Part shown: positions 29,340 through 38,176 of the stretch, piece after piece
How positions within the stretch are numbered: position 1 is the stretch's first letter
Layout of the letters: each line of letters starts with the position of its first letter
Assembly: GCF_029892485.1 (NCBI RefSeq)
Contig: NZ_JARXVG010000004.1
Location: forward strand, 248,001 to 312,000
Direction: 5' to 3'
Length of the DNA: 64,000 nucleotides
From: Variovorax boronicumulans
GTDB lineage: Bacteria > Pseudomonadota > Gammaproteobacteria > Burkholderiales > Burkholderiaceae_C
Notes under the pieces: generated by a model
Database searches by the model: none
What the model was told of the DNA's origin: nothing
What the model saw: only the letters and a program-made list of their open reading frames with translations
Position numbers and translations under genes: made by a program

Positions 29340-30172
29340 CTGCTCAGATCCAAGCTCAATTGAGATCCGGGGAGCGATGGATCGATGCGGCGCTTTGCCA
29401 GGTTGTGAGCGGCGAATCCGGCGGCCCATGCAAACAGGCCGAGCCATGAGAACCACAGGGCGAAAGCGATCAGCAGTATCAGCGACCAGCGTTGATCACT
29501 CAGCGTCTTCTTCATGAATTCAGGCGCGGTCGCCGATTTCAGGACATCGCAAAGAATGCCGACTTCCTGTTCGCTGAACGTCGTTCGAGAGGCGTTCGCG
29601 CTGACAGTTTGCGAGCAGTGCGTGATGTCAAGCGCCGCTGCTCTGAGCGGCCAGAGTGGCTTTACCTCCGTCGGACTGGCCCAGAAGTACCGCTCCGTGC
29701 TTTTGAGCGAAAGAAGCGACTGAGAGGAGAAGACACCTATCACGCTGAGGCAGCCGATCAGCACGGAAGTGAAAAAACCGAAAAGTCTCCAACCCTGCGA
29801 AAAACGGGACGGCAGCTTGTGAACCTTGACCTGGCGAAGCGCCGTATCGAAGAGTTCGCCACACACGCTCAGCGTGCGCATCTGCACCCCGTTCCGCTTC
29901 GTCCATTCGATCAGCTGATGCGCTTCCTCCAGGCTGGCAACAGGGACGCCTGCAAACATGCGGAAGGAAATCAGGCTTGTTTGTTCGTCAACGAACGCGC
30001 GAACCTGCGGGTCTGAAATTTCCTGCTTCCCGTGGACCAGCTGCCACAGGCGGCTGATCAGTACATGCCTCGACTCCGTTCTCAACACCACCCAGAGGAA
30101 GGCCACCCCGATAAGCACCGGGGCGACGACGCCGAAAACGCTGGAGATGTTGGAGGCGTTCGGGAAATCCAT
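29336..30172 (-). CDS. Membrane protein of unknown function, DUF6216-like
   Basis: A 278-residue protein with three predicted membrane segments: an N-terminal helix (VVAPVLIGVAFLWVVL), a middle one (FFTSVLIGCLSVIGVF) and a C-terminal one (LILLIAFALWFSWLGLFAWAAG). The soluble part between the first two holds a helical region (VRAFVDEQTSLISFRMFAGVPVAS). It looks like DUF6216, a family known only from sequence; I am not certain of that match. Its base composition is visibly less GC-rich than the surroundings and codon choice is more relaxed, which suggests recent acquisition. It ends against the CYTH-CHAD gene. Confidence 0.75.
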   Translation of the reverse strand: MDFPNASNISSVFGVVAPVLIGVAFLWVVLRTESRHVLISRLWQLVHGKQEISDPQVRAFVDEQTSLISFRMFAGVPVASLEEAHQLIEWTKRNGVQMRTLSVCGELFDTALRQVKVHKLPSRFSQGWRLFGFFTSVLIGCLSVIGVFSSQSLLSLKSTERYFWASPTEVKPLWPLRAAALDITHCSQTVSANASRTTFSEQEVGILCDVLKSATAPEFMKKTLSDQRWSLILLIAFALWFSWLGLFAWAAGFAAHNLAKRRIDPSLPGSQLSLDLSS

Positions 30173-30187
30173 GACCTGGGCTGCAGG

Positions 30188-30664
30188 TCAGTGATGGTGC
30201 CCGTGCGCACCATGCACATGCCGGTGCTCGATCTCCACCGGCAGCGCCGCGCGAACGTCCGTCACCTGGAGGCTGAACTTCAGCGCCTTGCCGGCCCAGG
30301 GATGGTTGCCGTCGAGCAGCACGACTGGGCCCTTGATCTTGGTCACGGTGAAGACGTGCTCGGTGCCGTCGTCGAGCCGGCCCTGGAGCTGTCCGCCCAC
30401 CTTCACGCCCGGCGGAAATTCGGTCTTGGGGATGGTGCGCACCAGCGCCTCGTCGCGCTGGCCGAAGGCGTCTTCTGGGGAGAGGTTCAGCACGGTCTGA
30501 AAACCCTTTTCCTTGCCGTCGAGCGCTTCCTCGATCTTGGGCAGCGTGTTCTCGTAGCCGCCATGCAGGTAGGCCATCGGCTCGGGGCTGGCTTCGATCA
30601 GCTTGCCCTGGGCGTCGGAGACTTTGTACTTGATGGTGACGACGGTGTCTTTTTCGATTTTCAT
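30188..30664 (-). CDS. slyD: FKBP-type peptidyl-prolyl isomerase, SlyD
   Basis: A 158-residue cytoplasmic peptidyl-prolyl cis-trans isomerase and chaperone. It shows the SlyD layout: a split FKBP domain, an insert-in-flap chaperone domain (LNLSPEDAFGQRDEALVRTIPKTEF) and a histidine-rich tail (HRHVHGAHGHHH) that binds nickel. The tail is much shorter than in E. coli SlyD, as in other beta-proteobacteria. ATG 30664 starts MKIEKDTVVTIKYK, the standard start of the family; the open frame upstream is not needed. Confidence 0.93.
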   Translation of the reverse strand: MKIEKDTVVTIKYKVSDAQGKLIEASPEPMAYLHGGYENTLPKIEEALDGKEKGFQTVLNLSPEDAFGQRDEALVRTIPKTEFPPGVKVGGQLQGRLDDGTEHVFTVTKIKGPVVLLDGNHPWAGKALKFSLQVTDVRAALPVEIEHRHVHGAHGHHH

Positions 30665-30701
30665 CGGGGCATTTTCTGTGGAAATCGATTCACCGTCGAA
30701 G

Positions 30702-31631
30702 CTAGGCTTTCCCCGCCCGAAACGCATCCGGCAGCGTCTCGACCGCACTCAGTTTCTCCAACACCATCCCGATGAACGCCGAAACCGCCAGCGGCAGGTG
30801 CTTCCGGCTCGGATACAGCACGCTCAACCCGTGCCCCGTGCGCTGGTACTGCGGCAGCACCGGCACCAGCCGCCCCGCCTCCACATCCAGCCGCCCCATC
30901 GACGGCGGCAGCAGTGCGATGCCCAGGCCAGCAATCGCAGCCTTGCGCAGTGCCTGCGCCGTATTTCCGCTGAAGCGCCCGCTGACCTGCACTTCCTCAT
31001 CCACCCCCTCCGGCCCGGTCACCCGCCATGTCGCCCGCCCGCTGGGGTGCGCCGCCGTCACGCAGTCGTGATCCGCCAAGTCCTGCAGCGTCGCCGGCGC
31101 TCCGCGCGCGGCGATGTACGCGGGGCTCGCCACCATCCCGTCCGTGCGCGGCCCCAACAACTTGCGGCCGACGTAGCCTGAATCCGGCAGGTCCCCGCCG
31201 CGGAACGCCACGTCGATCTGATCGCCGATCAGGTCGGCCTTCGCATCGCTCAGCACGAAGTCGACGCGCACCAGCGGATTCGCCGCCAGAAAGTCCGCCA
31301 CCCACGCCATCGGAAAGAAATCGAAGAAATCCGCCGTCGCCGCCACACGCACCAGCCCGCTCGGTTCCTGGCTGCCGGTGATCAGCGCCTGTCCGGCCTC
31401 GACCAGCCCGTCCACCGACCCCGCGCAGCGTTCGTGAAAGGCCTGGCCGGCGCTCGTGAGGGTCAGCTTGCGGGTCGAGCGCTGCATCAGCCGCGTGCCC
31501 AGTTGCGCCTCCAGCTCCTGGATGCGCCGGCTCACCGTGTTGGGCGGCAGGCCGAGCCGGCGGCCGGCTTCGGCAAAGCTGCCGTGGCGCACCACCTGCA
31601 CGAACATGGCGATGTGATTGAGGTCGAGCAT
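30702..31631 (-). CDS. LysR-family transcriptional regulator
   Basis: A 309-residue LysR-type regulator: winged helix-turn-helix at the N-terminus (FVQVVRHGSFAEAGRRLGLPPNTVSRRIQELEAQ) and effector-binding domain from about residue 92. ATG 31631 follows AAGGAATAACCCC. It is divergent from a DoxX/FMN reductase/pirin operon, with an 84-base gap holding a CGACT-N9-AGTCG repeat, so it most likely controls that operon, perhaps in response to a quinone or other electrophile. Related regulators of this shape control small oxidoreductase genes. Confidence 0.9.
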   Translation of the reverse strand: MLDLNHIAMFVQVVRHGSFAEAGRRLGLPPNTVSRRIQELEAQLGTRLMQRSTRKLTLTSAGQAFHERCAGSVDGLVEAGQALITGSQEPSGLVRVAATADFFDFFPMAWVADFLAANPLVRVDFVLSDAKADLIGDQIDVAFRGGDLPDSGYVGRKLLGPRTDGMVASPAYIAARGAPATLQDLADHDCVTAAHPSGRATWRVTGPEGVDEEVQVSGRFSGNTAQALRKAAIAGLGIALLPPSMGRLDVEAGRLVPVLPQYQRTGHGLSVLYPSRKHLPLAVSAFIGMVLEKLSAVETLPDAFRAGKA

Positions 31632-31666
31632 GGGGTTATTCCTTCGATTCGTGGACGAGTGCAATC

Positions 31667-31685
31667 CGACTCTACCGTCTAGTCG
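31667..31685. promoter_or_regulatory. LysR-type binding site candidate upstream of the DoxX operon
   Basis: CGACT (31667-31671) and AGTCG (31681-31685) form an interrupted dyad with a nine-base spacer in the 84-base divergent region between the LysR gene and doxX-like gene, about 30-50 bases upstream of the DoxX start. The arms are short, so this is suggestive only. Confidence 0.4.
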
Positions 31686-31715
31686 ATCAATGGGTGCGAC
31701 CCTAACCTTGTGCCC

Positions 31716-32102
31716 ATGACTACTTCATCCTCTCTTTCTCCCCTCCAGCGCCGCATCGTCTGGGGCGTTCGCATCCTCCTGGCGCTGGCTTTCGGCGCGG
31801 CCGGCGCCGCCAAGCTGGCCGGCGTGCCGCAAATGGTCCAGGTGTTCGATGCCATCGGCTTCGGGCAGTGGTTCCGCTATGTGACCGGCGTGGTCGAGGT
31901 TGGCGGCGCGCTGCTGCTGCTCGTGCCGGCCACAGGCTTCTTAGGCGCCCTGCTGCTGGCCGTGACCATGGCTTGCGGCGCGGCCACCCACCTCGTGCTG
32001 ATCGGCGGCAACCCCGTGCCGGCGATCGTTCTCATGCTGCTCTCGGCCTTCGTGGCGTGGCGGCTGCGGCCCATGTCGCGGCTGTCTGCGGCGACGGCCT
32101 GA
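31716..32102 (+). CDS. DoxX family membrane protein
   Basis: A 128-residue inner-membrane protein with four hydrophobic helices typical of DoxX/DoxD-like proteins (ILLALAFGAAGAAKLAGVPQMV, then VEVGGALLLLVPATGFLGALLL). Bacterial DoxX proteins often accompany quinone or thiol-oxidising enzymes and detoxification systems. It is first in a LysR-controlled operon with an FMN reductase and a pirin, suggesting a role in redox stress. ATG 31716 is preferred over a GTG two codons earlier. Confidence 0.88.
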   Translation: MTTSSSLSPLQRRIVWGVRILLALAFGAAGAAKLAGVPQMVQVFDAIGFGQWFRYVTGVVEVGGALLLLVPATGFLGALLLAVTMACGAATHLVLIGGNPVPAIVLMLLSAFVAWRLRPMSRLSAATA

Positions 32103-32138
32103 TCCCTCTTCTCCACCCCATTCAGGAGCAAGTACCCC

Positions 32139-32726
32139 ATGACCTCACAGCAAAAGCCGCTCATCGGCATCGTCATCGGCTCGACCCGCGAAGGCCGCTT
32201 CGGCGAGAAGCCCGCGCAGTGGATCCACGAGCTCGCGAAGCAGCGCACCGACCTCGCCTTCGAGCTGGTCGACCTGCGCGACCATCCGCTGCCCTTCTTC
32301 AACGAAGCCGGTGCGCCCGCCTGGGGTCCGGTGAAGAACGAAGCCGCGCAGCGCTGGCAGGCCAAGCTGGCCACTTTCGACGGCCTCGTCATCGTCACGC
32401 CCGAATACAACCACGGCCCGAGCGCGGTACTGAAGAACGCGATCGACTGGGCCTACAAGGAGTTCATCCGCAAGCCGATCGGCTTCGTGGGCTACGGCGG
32501 CGTGGGCGCGGCGCGCGCGGTGGAGCAGCTGCGACTGGTCGCGGTCGAGATGCAGATGGCGCCGGTGCGCAACGCCGTGCACATCGGCATGGTCGAGTTC
32601 CTGGGCATCTGGCAGCAGGGCAAGACCTTCGATGACTTCCCGCACCTCGCGCAGGCGGCCAACGGCATGCTGGACGACCTCGCGTGGTGGACCAAAGCGC
32701 TGAAGACAGCAAGGGAGGCCGCATGA
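32139..32726 (+). CDS. NADPH-dependent FMN reductase family protein
   Basis: A 195-residue flavodoxin-fold reductase of the NADPH-dependent FMN reductase family (SsuE/ChrR-like). The phosphate-binding loop GSTREGRFGEKP binds FMN and TPEYNHGPSAVLKNAIDW is the classic second signature. Such enzymes reduce quinones, chromate or azo dyes in the cytoplasm. ATG 32139 has AGGAGCA before it. Its TGA overlaps the start of the downstream pirin gene (ATGA), so the two are translationally coupled. Confidence 0.93.
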   Translation: MTSQQKPLIGIVIGSTREGRFGEKPAQWIHELAKQRTDLAFELVDLRDHPLPFFNEAGAPAWGPVKNEAAQRWQAKLATFDGLVIVTPEYNHGPSAVLKNAIDWAYKEFIRKPIGFVGYGGVGAARAVEQLRLVAVEMQMAPVRNAVHIGMVEFLGIWQQGKTFDDFPHLAQAANGMLDDLAWWTKALKTAREAA

Positions 32727-33583
32727 CCACCGCAGTTGAAGTCGCGACGAAGGCCCGCGCCATCGTCTACCGCACGCGCGGCTCGCAACAGGGGCCGATC
32801 ACGCGCCTCATGAGCCCGGGCGACCTGGGCGAGTTCCTGAAACCCTTCGTGTTCCTGGACCTGTTCAAGCTCGACACCGATGGCGGCCACAAGGGCTTCG
32901 GCATGCATCCGCACTCGGGCATCGCCACGCTGACCTGGCTGATCGAAGGCGACACGCTGTATGAAGACTCGACCGGCGAGCAGGGCGTGCTGCACGGCGG
33001 TGGCGTCGAGTGGATGCGCGCCGGCAACGGCGTGTGGCACACGGGCGGACCCGTGCCGGGCGTCAAGCGCATGCGCGGGTTCCAGCTCTGGGTGGCCCTG
33101 CCGGCTTCGGAAGAAAACGCGCCAGCGCAAAGCACCTACTTCACGCCCTCGCAGGTGCCGCAGGAGGGCCCGGCCCGCGTGCTGCTCGGGCGCCATGGCG
33201 CGGCGCAGAGCGCCATCCCGGCGCCAGCCTCGATGAACTATCTGGCCGTGCAACTGAAGGACGGCGAGCACTGGCGCTACACGCCGCCTGCCGGCCACAC
33301 GGTCGGCTGGGTCGCGGTCGATGGCGGCGGGCTCGACGCGGGCGACAGCACCGGCGGCCCCATCGCTGCCGGCGAACTCGCGGTGTTCGAGGAGTCCGGC
33401 GAGGCCATCGATTTCACGGCCCGTGGCGACACGTCGTTCGTGCTCGGCTCGGCGGTGAAGCATCCGCACGACCTGGTGATGGGCCACTACTCGGTGCACA
33501 CGAGCCGCACGACGCTGGAGCAGGGCGAGGCCGAGATCCGGCGCATCGGCGCCAAGCTGCGGCAGGAAGGCCGGCTGGGCTGA
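32723..33583 (+). CDS. Pirin family protein
   Basis: A 286-residue pirin with both cupin domains. The metal-binding block HPHSGIATLTWLIEGDTLYEDSTG and the GVEWMRAGNGVWHTG segment are in the N-terminal cupin. The ATG at 32723 overlaps the stop of the FMN reductase gene and has GGAGG before it. As a product of a LysR-controlled operon with DoxX and an FMN reductase, it fits a redox-sensing or quinone-modifying role; quercetinase activity is known in the family but not demonstrable here. It is less closely related to the pirin at 25914 than to standard short pirins. Confidence 0.92.
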   Translation: MTTAVEVATKARAIVYRTRGSQQGPITRLMSPGDLGEFLKPFVFLDLFKLDTDGGHKGFGMHPHSGIATLTWLIEGDTLYEDSTGEQGVLHGGGVEWMRAGNGVWHTGGPVPGVKRMRGFQLWVALPASEENAPAQSTYFTPSQVPQEGPARVLLGRHGAAQSAIPAPASMNYLAVQLKDGEHWRYTPPAGHTVGWVAVDGGGLDAGDSTGGPIAAGELAVFEESGEAIDFTARGDTSFVLGSAVKHPHDLVMGHYSVHTSRTTLEQGEAEIRRIGAKLRQEGRLG

Positions 33584-33677
33584 TCCTCCGGTCACCCGGA
33601 GCAAACCAGCGTGCGCCCGGCGGGCGGCTGCGCCAGAATCGTTCGCTTCGAACGACTCCCTGCAGCCCCCACCCGCC

Positions 33678-34883
33678 ATGAACATCGTTGACGCCTTCGC
33701 CAGCAACGCCGCCCGCTTCGTCGACATCCGACGCGACATCCACGCCCATCCCGAACTGGGCTTCGAAGAACACCGCACCTCCGAGAAGGTCGCCAACCTG
33801 CTCACCGAATGGGGCATCGAGGTGCACCGCGGCATTGCGGGCACCGGCCTGGTCGGTGTGCTGCGCAAGGGCACCGGCAAGCGCACTATCGGCCTGCGCG
33901 CCGACATGGACGCACTCCCGCTCCACGAGGCCAACGACTTCGCCCACAAGTCCACCAACCCCGGCCGCATGCACGCCTGCGGCCACGACGGCCACACGAC
34001 GATGCTGCTGGCCGCCGCCTGGCACCTGTCGCAGCAGGGGCCCGGTGATTTCGACGGCACCGTGCATTTCATCTTCCAGCCCGCCGAGGAGATGGGCAAG
34101 GCCGGCGCCAAGAAGATGATCGACGAGGGCCTCTTCGAGCGCTTTCCGTGCGACGCGGTCTTCGGGCTGCACAACTTTCCGGTCGGCGACGTGGGCCGCT
34201 TCGCGCTCAACGAAGGCGCGCTGATGGCGTCGAGCAATACATACAAGATCACCGTGCACGGGCGCGGCACGCACGCCTCGATGCCGCACACCGGCATCGA
34301 TCCGGTGGCCGCGGTGGTCACGCTCGCGCAGCAGCTGCAGACCATCGTGGCGCGCACCATTCCGAGCACCGAGCGCGCGCTGCTGGCGGTCACGCAGCTG
34401 CAGGGATCGGATGCGCCGAACGTGATTCCCGATGTGGCGACGGTCGGCGGCACGATCCGCACCTTCTCCATCGAGGCCATCGACAAGATCGAGGCGCGGC
34501 TGCGCGAAGTGGCGGCGGGCGTGGCGGCGGCGCATGGCTGCACGGCCGAGGTGTACTTCAACCGCTCCTCGCCGCCGACGGTGAACCATCCGGCCGAGGC
34601 GCGGTTTGCCGCCGGCGTGATGCGCGAGGTGGTGGGCGACGACATGGTCACCGACGACTTCCCCGCCGTGATGGGCGCCGAGGACTTCGCGCACATGCTG
34701 CTCGCGCGGCCCGGCTGCTATGCGTTCCTGGGCAATGGCGACGGCGACCACCGGCTCGATGGCCACGGGCCCGGCCCTTGCATCATTCACAACACCTCGT
34801 TCGATTTCAACGACGAGATCATCCCGATCGGTGCCAGCTACTTCGTGAAGCTGGTGCAGCGCTGGCTGCCGTCGGGCACCTGA
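33678..34883 (+). CDS. M20 family amidohydrolase (hippurate hydrolase-like)
   Basis: A 401-residue zinc-dependent amidohydrolase of the M20D group (hippurate hydrolase, IAA-amino acid hydrolase, N-acyl-amino acid deacylase). Metal-binding motifs include the Cys101-Gly-His103 in MHACGHDGHTTMLLAAAW, the E-E in FIFQPAEEMGKAG and a late GAEDFAHML. The dimerisation domain is inserted at about 190-300. Cytoplasmic; cleaves N-acylated amino acids. A Bug binding protein follows 38 bases downstream, possibly importing the substrate. The exact substrate is not readable. Confidence 0.92.
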   Translation: MNIVDAFASNAARFVDIRRDIHAHPELGFEEHRTSEKVANLLTEWGIEVHRGIAGTGLVGVLRKGTGKRTIGLRADMDALPLHEANDFAHKSTNPGRMHACGHDGHTTMLLAAAWHLSQQGPGDFDGTVHFIFQPAEEMGKAGAKKMIDEGLFERFPCDAVFGLHNFPVGDVGRFALNEGALMASSNTYKITVHGRGTHASMPHTGIDPVAAVVTLAQQLQTIVARTIPSTERALLAVTQLQGSDAPNVIPDVATVGGTIRTFSIEAIDKIEARLREVAAGVAAAHGCTAEVYFNRSSPPTVNHPAEARFAAGVMREVVGDDMVTDDFPAVMGAEDFAHMLLARPGCYAFLGNGDGDHRLDGHGPGPCIIHNTSFDFNDEIIPIGASYFVKLVQRWLPSGT

Positions 34884-34921
34884 GTTTTCTTTCCCTGTCG
34901 ATGACGAAAGCGGCCACCCCG

Positions 34922-35896
34922 ATGACTTCCACCCTGTTCACCCGCCGTTCGCTGGCTGCAGCTGCCGCCGCCATGGCCCTCTGCAGCTTCGGCGCTGCCC
35001 ATGCACAGCAGCGCGTGATCCACATCATCGTGCCCTTCGGCACCGGCGCTGTGCAGGACACGGTGGCGCGCGCCTTCAACAACGAGTTGGGCGCGGCGCT
35101 CAACGGCAGCGCCATCGTGGAGAACCGAGCGGGCGCGGGCGGCACCGTGGGCGCGGCCATCGTGGCGCGCGCGCCGGCCGACGGCAACACGCTGGTGCTG
35201 GCGGCCGCGAGCCACAACATCGCGGGCTTTCTCTACAACAAGCTGACCTACGACCCGCTGAAGGATTTCGTCGGCGTGGCGAACGTGGGCAACGCGGGCT
35301 ACGTGCTGGCGGTGGCGAGCGGCATGAACGTGTCGACCACGGCCGACTTCATCAAGGAGGTCAAGGCCAACCCGGGCAAGTACAACTACGCCTCGGCAGG
35401 CAACGGCAGCGCCACGCACCTGGCGATGGCGTCGTTCCTCGCGAAGGCCGGCCTGCAGATGACGCACATCCCGACCAAGTCGACCGGCGAAGCCGTCAAC
35501 GAAGTGCTCGCGGGCCGGGTGCAGGCCGTCATCTCCTCGAGCATCGGCGTGATGGGCTTCCAGGACGATGCGCGCATGAAGCTGCTCGCCTCCACCGGAC
35601 AGACGCGCAGCCCCTTCCTGCCGAAGCTGCCGACCGTGGCCGAGAGCGGCCTGCCAGGTTACGCCTTCGATTCGTGGATCGGGCTGCTGGCGCCGGCCGG
35701 CACACCGAAGGCGGAGGTCGAGCGCATCAATGCCGCGGCCAACAAGGTGCTGGCCGACCCGGCGATCCAGGAGCGCTTCAAGCGCCTGGGCGTGGAGCCG
35801 CGCAGCCAGAGTGCCGAAGAGTTCCAGAAGCTGTTGCGCGCGGATTGGGATGCGATGGGGGCGGTGGTGAAGGCGTCGGGCGCGAAGATCGACTGA
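34922..35896 (+). CDS. Bug-family tripartite tricarboxylate transporter binding protein
   Basis: A 324-residue periplasmic Bug/TctC solute receptor. The signal sequence MTSTLFTRRSLAAAAAAM has a twin-arginine pair and a long Ala-rich core. RVIHIIVPFGTGAVQDTVARAFNNEL and the ASAGNGSATHLAMASFLAKAG block are family signatures. An ATG seven codons earlier (34901) is in frame but has no ribosome binding site. It follows the M20 amidohydrolase on the same strand, so it may deliver an N-acyl amino acid or related carboxylate to it. No TctA/TctB partner is nearby. Confidence 0.9.
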   Translation: MTSTLFTRRSLAAAAAAMALCSFGAAHAQQRVIHIIVPFGTGAVQDTVARAFNNELGAALNGSAIVENRAGAGGTVGAAIVARAPADGNTLVLAAASHNIAGFLYNKLTYDPLKDFVGVANVGNAGYVLAVASGMNVSTTADFIKEVKANPGKYNYASAGNGSATHLAMASFLAKAGLQMTHIPTKSTGEAVNEVLAGRVQAVISSSIGVMGFQDDARMKLLASTGQTRSPFLPKLPTVAESGLPGYAFDSWIGLLAPAGTPKAEVERINAAANKVLADPAIQERFKRLGVEPRSQSAEEFQKLLRADWDAMGAVVKASGAKID

Positions 35897-36001
35897 CCCT
35901 CGGCGGGGCCGGCGCCGGAACGCCGGTCTGTCGCACCGGTATTCCTTTCGATGGCAGGGCAAACACCGATGAAACAAGCGGGTCAATTCATCGCAGGTAT
36001 C

Positions 36002-36024
36002 TTGACGATATATCCTTAATATAT
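36002..36024. promoter_or_regulatory. AT-rich promoter/operator of the hydroxyproline operon
   Basis: In a GC-rich setting this short stretch stands out: TTGACG (36002-36007) reads as a -35 box and ATATAT-CCTTA-ATATAT (36008-36024) is a perfect 6-bp inverted repeat. AT-rich -10-like words (TATATT, TTAAAG) follow. It is 45-67 bases upstream of the first operon gene. The palindrome is a plausible site for the operon's own GntR/FCD regulator at 41808, by analogy with other FadR-type operators. Confidence 0.55.
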
Positions 36025-36068
36025 TTAAAGTGCGGATCTTTCCCACCGTCATTCCCTAGGAGCAACCC

Positions 36069-36983
36069 GTGAGCAATCCCCGCTGGCAAGGCATCTTCCC
36101 CGCCATCACCACCAAGTTCCACGCCGACGAAAGCATCGATGCCGAGGGCACTGCGCGCCACATCGATTTCCAGATCCGCAACGGCATCCACGGCTTGGTC
36201 ACCTGCGGCTCGCTCGGCGAAGCCAGCACGCTGACGCTGGAAGAAAAACTCCAGGTCGCCAAAATCGCCCTCGAAGCCGCCGACGGCCGCATCCCGGTGC
36301 TGGCCAACGTGTCGGAGACCAGCACCCGCGAGGCGCTGCGCTACGTGGACGGCGCCAACAAGCTCGGCGTGGCCGGCTTCATGGTGATGCCTTCGGTGAT
36401 CTACGTGGCCGACGCGCGCGAGGCGATGCTCAACGTGCGCACCATCGCCAACGCAGCGCTGAAACCCATCATGGTCTACAACAACCCGGTGGCCTACCGC
36501 GTGGACTTGAAGCCCGAGCACATGGTCGAGCTGGCCGATTGCGAATGGATCGCCGCGATCAAGGAGAGCACCGATAACATCCGCCGCATCACCGACCTGC
36601 GCAACACGGTGGGCGACCGCTACCAGCTGTTCCTGGGCGTGGACGACCTCGCCTACGAAGGCCTGGCGCTCGGCTGCGACGGCCTGCTGGCGGGCGTGGG
36701 CTGCGCCTTCCCGCGCGAGACCGTGGCGCTCTATGACCTGATGAAGGCCGGCAAGTTCGCCGAAGCGCTGAAGCTCTACCAGTGGATGACGCCGATGCTG
36801 CACCTGGACGTGTCGACCAAGCTTGTGCAGAACCTCAAGCTCATCGACCTGCTGGTCGGCGTGGGCACCGAGCACATGCGCCGCCCACGTCTGCCGCTCA
36901 TCGGCGAGGAGCGCGCCTTCATCGAGAACATCGTGAAGAAGGCGCTTGCCACGCGGCCGGCGCAGTACCAGTCGGTTGTGTAA
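36069..36983 (+). CDS. DapA-family protein, probable pyrroline-4-hydroxy-2-carboxylate deaminase
   Basis: A 304-residue class I aldolase of the dihydrodipicolinate synthase family. The Schiff-base lysine is K165 (AAIKEST) and the partner tyrosine Y137 (MVYNNPVAY); TCGSLGEASTLT is the substrate-loop signature. In hydroxyproline catabolism the family member (LhpC/HypD) converts delta1-pyrroline-4-hydroxy-2-carboxylate to alpha-ketoglutarate semialdehyde. That role fits because the operon also encodes the epimerase and D-hydroxyproline dehydrogenase. The GTG start follows AGGAGCAACCC at an ideal distance. First gene of a seven-gene operon preceded by an AT-rich operator-like site. Confidence 0.9.
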   Translation: MSNPRWQGIFPAITTKFHADESIDAEGTARHIDFQIRNGIHGLVTCGSLGEASTLTLEEKLQVAKIALEAADGRIPVLANVSETSTREALRYVDGANKLGVAGFMVMPSVIYVADAREAMLNVRTIANAALKPIMVYNNPVAYRVDLKPEHMVELADCEWIAAIKESTDNIRRITDLRNTVGDRYQLFLGVDDLAYEGLALGCDGLLAGVGCAFPRETVALYDLMKAGKFAEALKLYQWMTPMLHLDVSTKLVQNLKLIDLLVGVGTEHMRRPRLPLIGEERAFIENIVKKALATRPAQYQSVV

Positions 36984-37022
36984 TAACCGCCCTTTTTTCA
37001 TTGTCCCAACCTAGGAAGAAGC

Positions 37023-38165
37023 ATGAAGACAAAAGCAAGCATGGTTCCATTCATCGGCGGCGTCGGGCTCGTGGCACTCGCCATCGCAGGCCAGGCCAGT
37101 GCGCAGGAGCAGGTCGTCAAGATCGGCCACAGCGGTCCCCTTTCGGGTCCCAACGCGTTCGCGGGCAAGGACAATGAAAACGGCGTGCGCCTGGCCATCG
37201 AGGAGCTCAACGCCAAGAAGCTCAGCGTCGGCGGCAAGACGCTGAAGTTCGAGCTGGTCTCCGAAGACGACCAGTGCGACGCCAAGACCGGCGTGAGCGT
37301 GGCGCAGAAGTTCGTGGACGACGGCGTCAAGTTCGTCATGGGCCCGTACTGCTCGGGCGTGGCCATTCCAGCCTCGCGCGTCTACAGCGACGGCGGCACC
37401 ATGGTCTCGACCGTGGGCACCAACCCGAAGGTCACGCAAGGCGGCTACAAGAACCTCTACCGCATCATCGCGAGCGACAACCAGATCGGCTCCAGCATGG
37501 CCGTGTACGCAGCCAAGGAACTGAAGGTGAAGAAGGTCGGCGTGATCGACGACCGCACCGCCTTCGGCCAGGGCCTCGCGGAAGAGTTCACCAAGGAAGC
37601 GCTGAAGCAGGGCCTCACCGTGGTCGGCAAGGAATTCACCACCGACAAGGCCGTGGACTTCACCGCCATCCTCACCAACATGAAGGCCAAGGCGCCCGAG
37701 GCGATCTTCTTCGGCGGCTATGCACCGCAAGCCGCGCCGATGGCACGGCAGATGAAGCAGCTGGCCGTGCCCGGCAAGCTGCTGGGCGGCGACACCGTCT
37801 GCAGCCCCGCCACCGGCAAGCTCGGCGGCGATGCGGTCAACGACCTGGTGTACTGCGCGCAGGGCGGCTCCATCCTCGAGAAGGCGCAGAGCGGCCCCGC
37901 GTTCAAGGAGAAGTTCAAGAAGCGCTTCAACGCCGATGCCGATGCCTACGCCGCCTCGTACTACGACCAGGTGCTGTTCATCGGCGAATCGATGAAGAAG
38001 GCCAACTCGATCGACCCCGACAAGGTGGGCGCACAGCTCTACAAGGACACCTACAAGGGCGTGGCTGCGACCTATTCGTATGACGACAAGGGCAACATGA
38101 AACAGGCGCCGATCACGGTGTTCACCTTCAAGAACGCGGCCCCCGTCCCTATCGCCAGCTACTGA
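37023..38165 (+). CDS. Branched-chain-type ABC transporter substrate-binding protein
   Basis: A 380-residue periplasmic binding protein of the LivJ type. A signal peptide runs to about residue 27 (AGQASAQEQ), and [32 protein letters not shown] is the family opening. Members bind amino acids and related compounds and hand them to an ABC importer. Its position inside the hydroxyproline operon, between the deaminase and the epimerase, points to hydroxyproline or a derivative as ligand. The permease and ATPase subunits are not in the window. AGGAAG precedes the ATG. Confidence 0.93.
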   Translation: MKTKASMVPFIGGVGLVALAIAGQASAQEQVVKIGHSGPLSGPNAFAGKDNENGVRLAIEELNAKKLSVGGKTLKFELVSEDDQCDAKTGVSVAQKFVDDGVKFVMGPYCSGVAIPASRVYSDGGTMVSTVGTNPKVTQGGYKNLYRIIASDNQIGSSMAVYAAKELKVKKVGVIDDRTAFGQGLAEEFTKEALKQGLTVVGKEFTTDKAVDFTAILTNMKAKAPEAIFFGGYAPQAAPMARQMKQLAVPGKLLGGDTVCSPATGKLGGDAVNDLVYCAQGGSILEKAQSGPAFKEKFKKRFNADADAYAASYYDQVLFIGESMKKANSIDPDKVGAQLYKDTYKGVAATYSYDDKGNMKQAPITVFTFKNAAPVPIASY

Positions 38166-38176
38166 ACGGACAGCCC

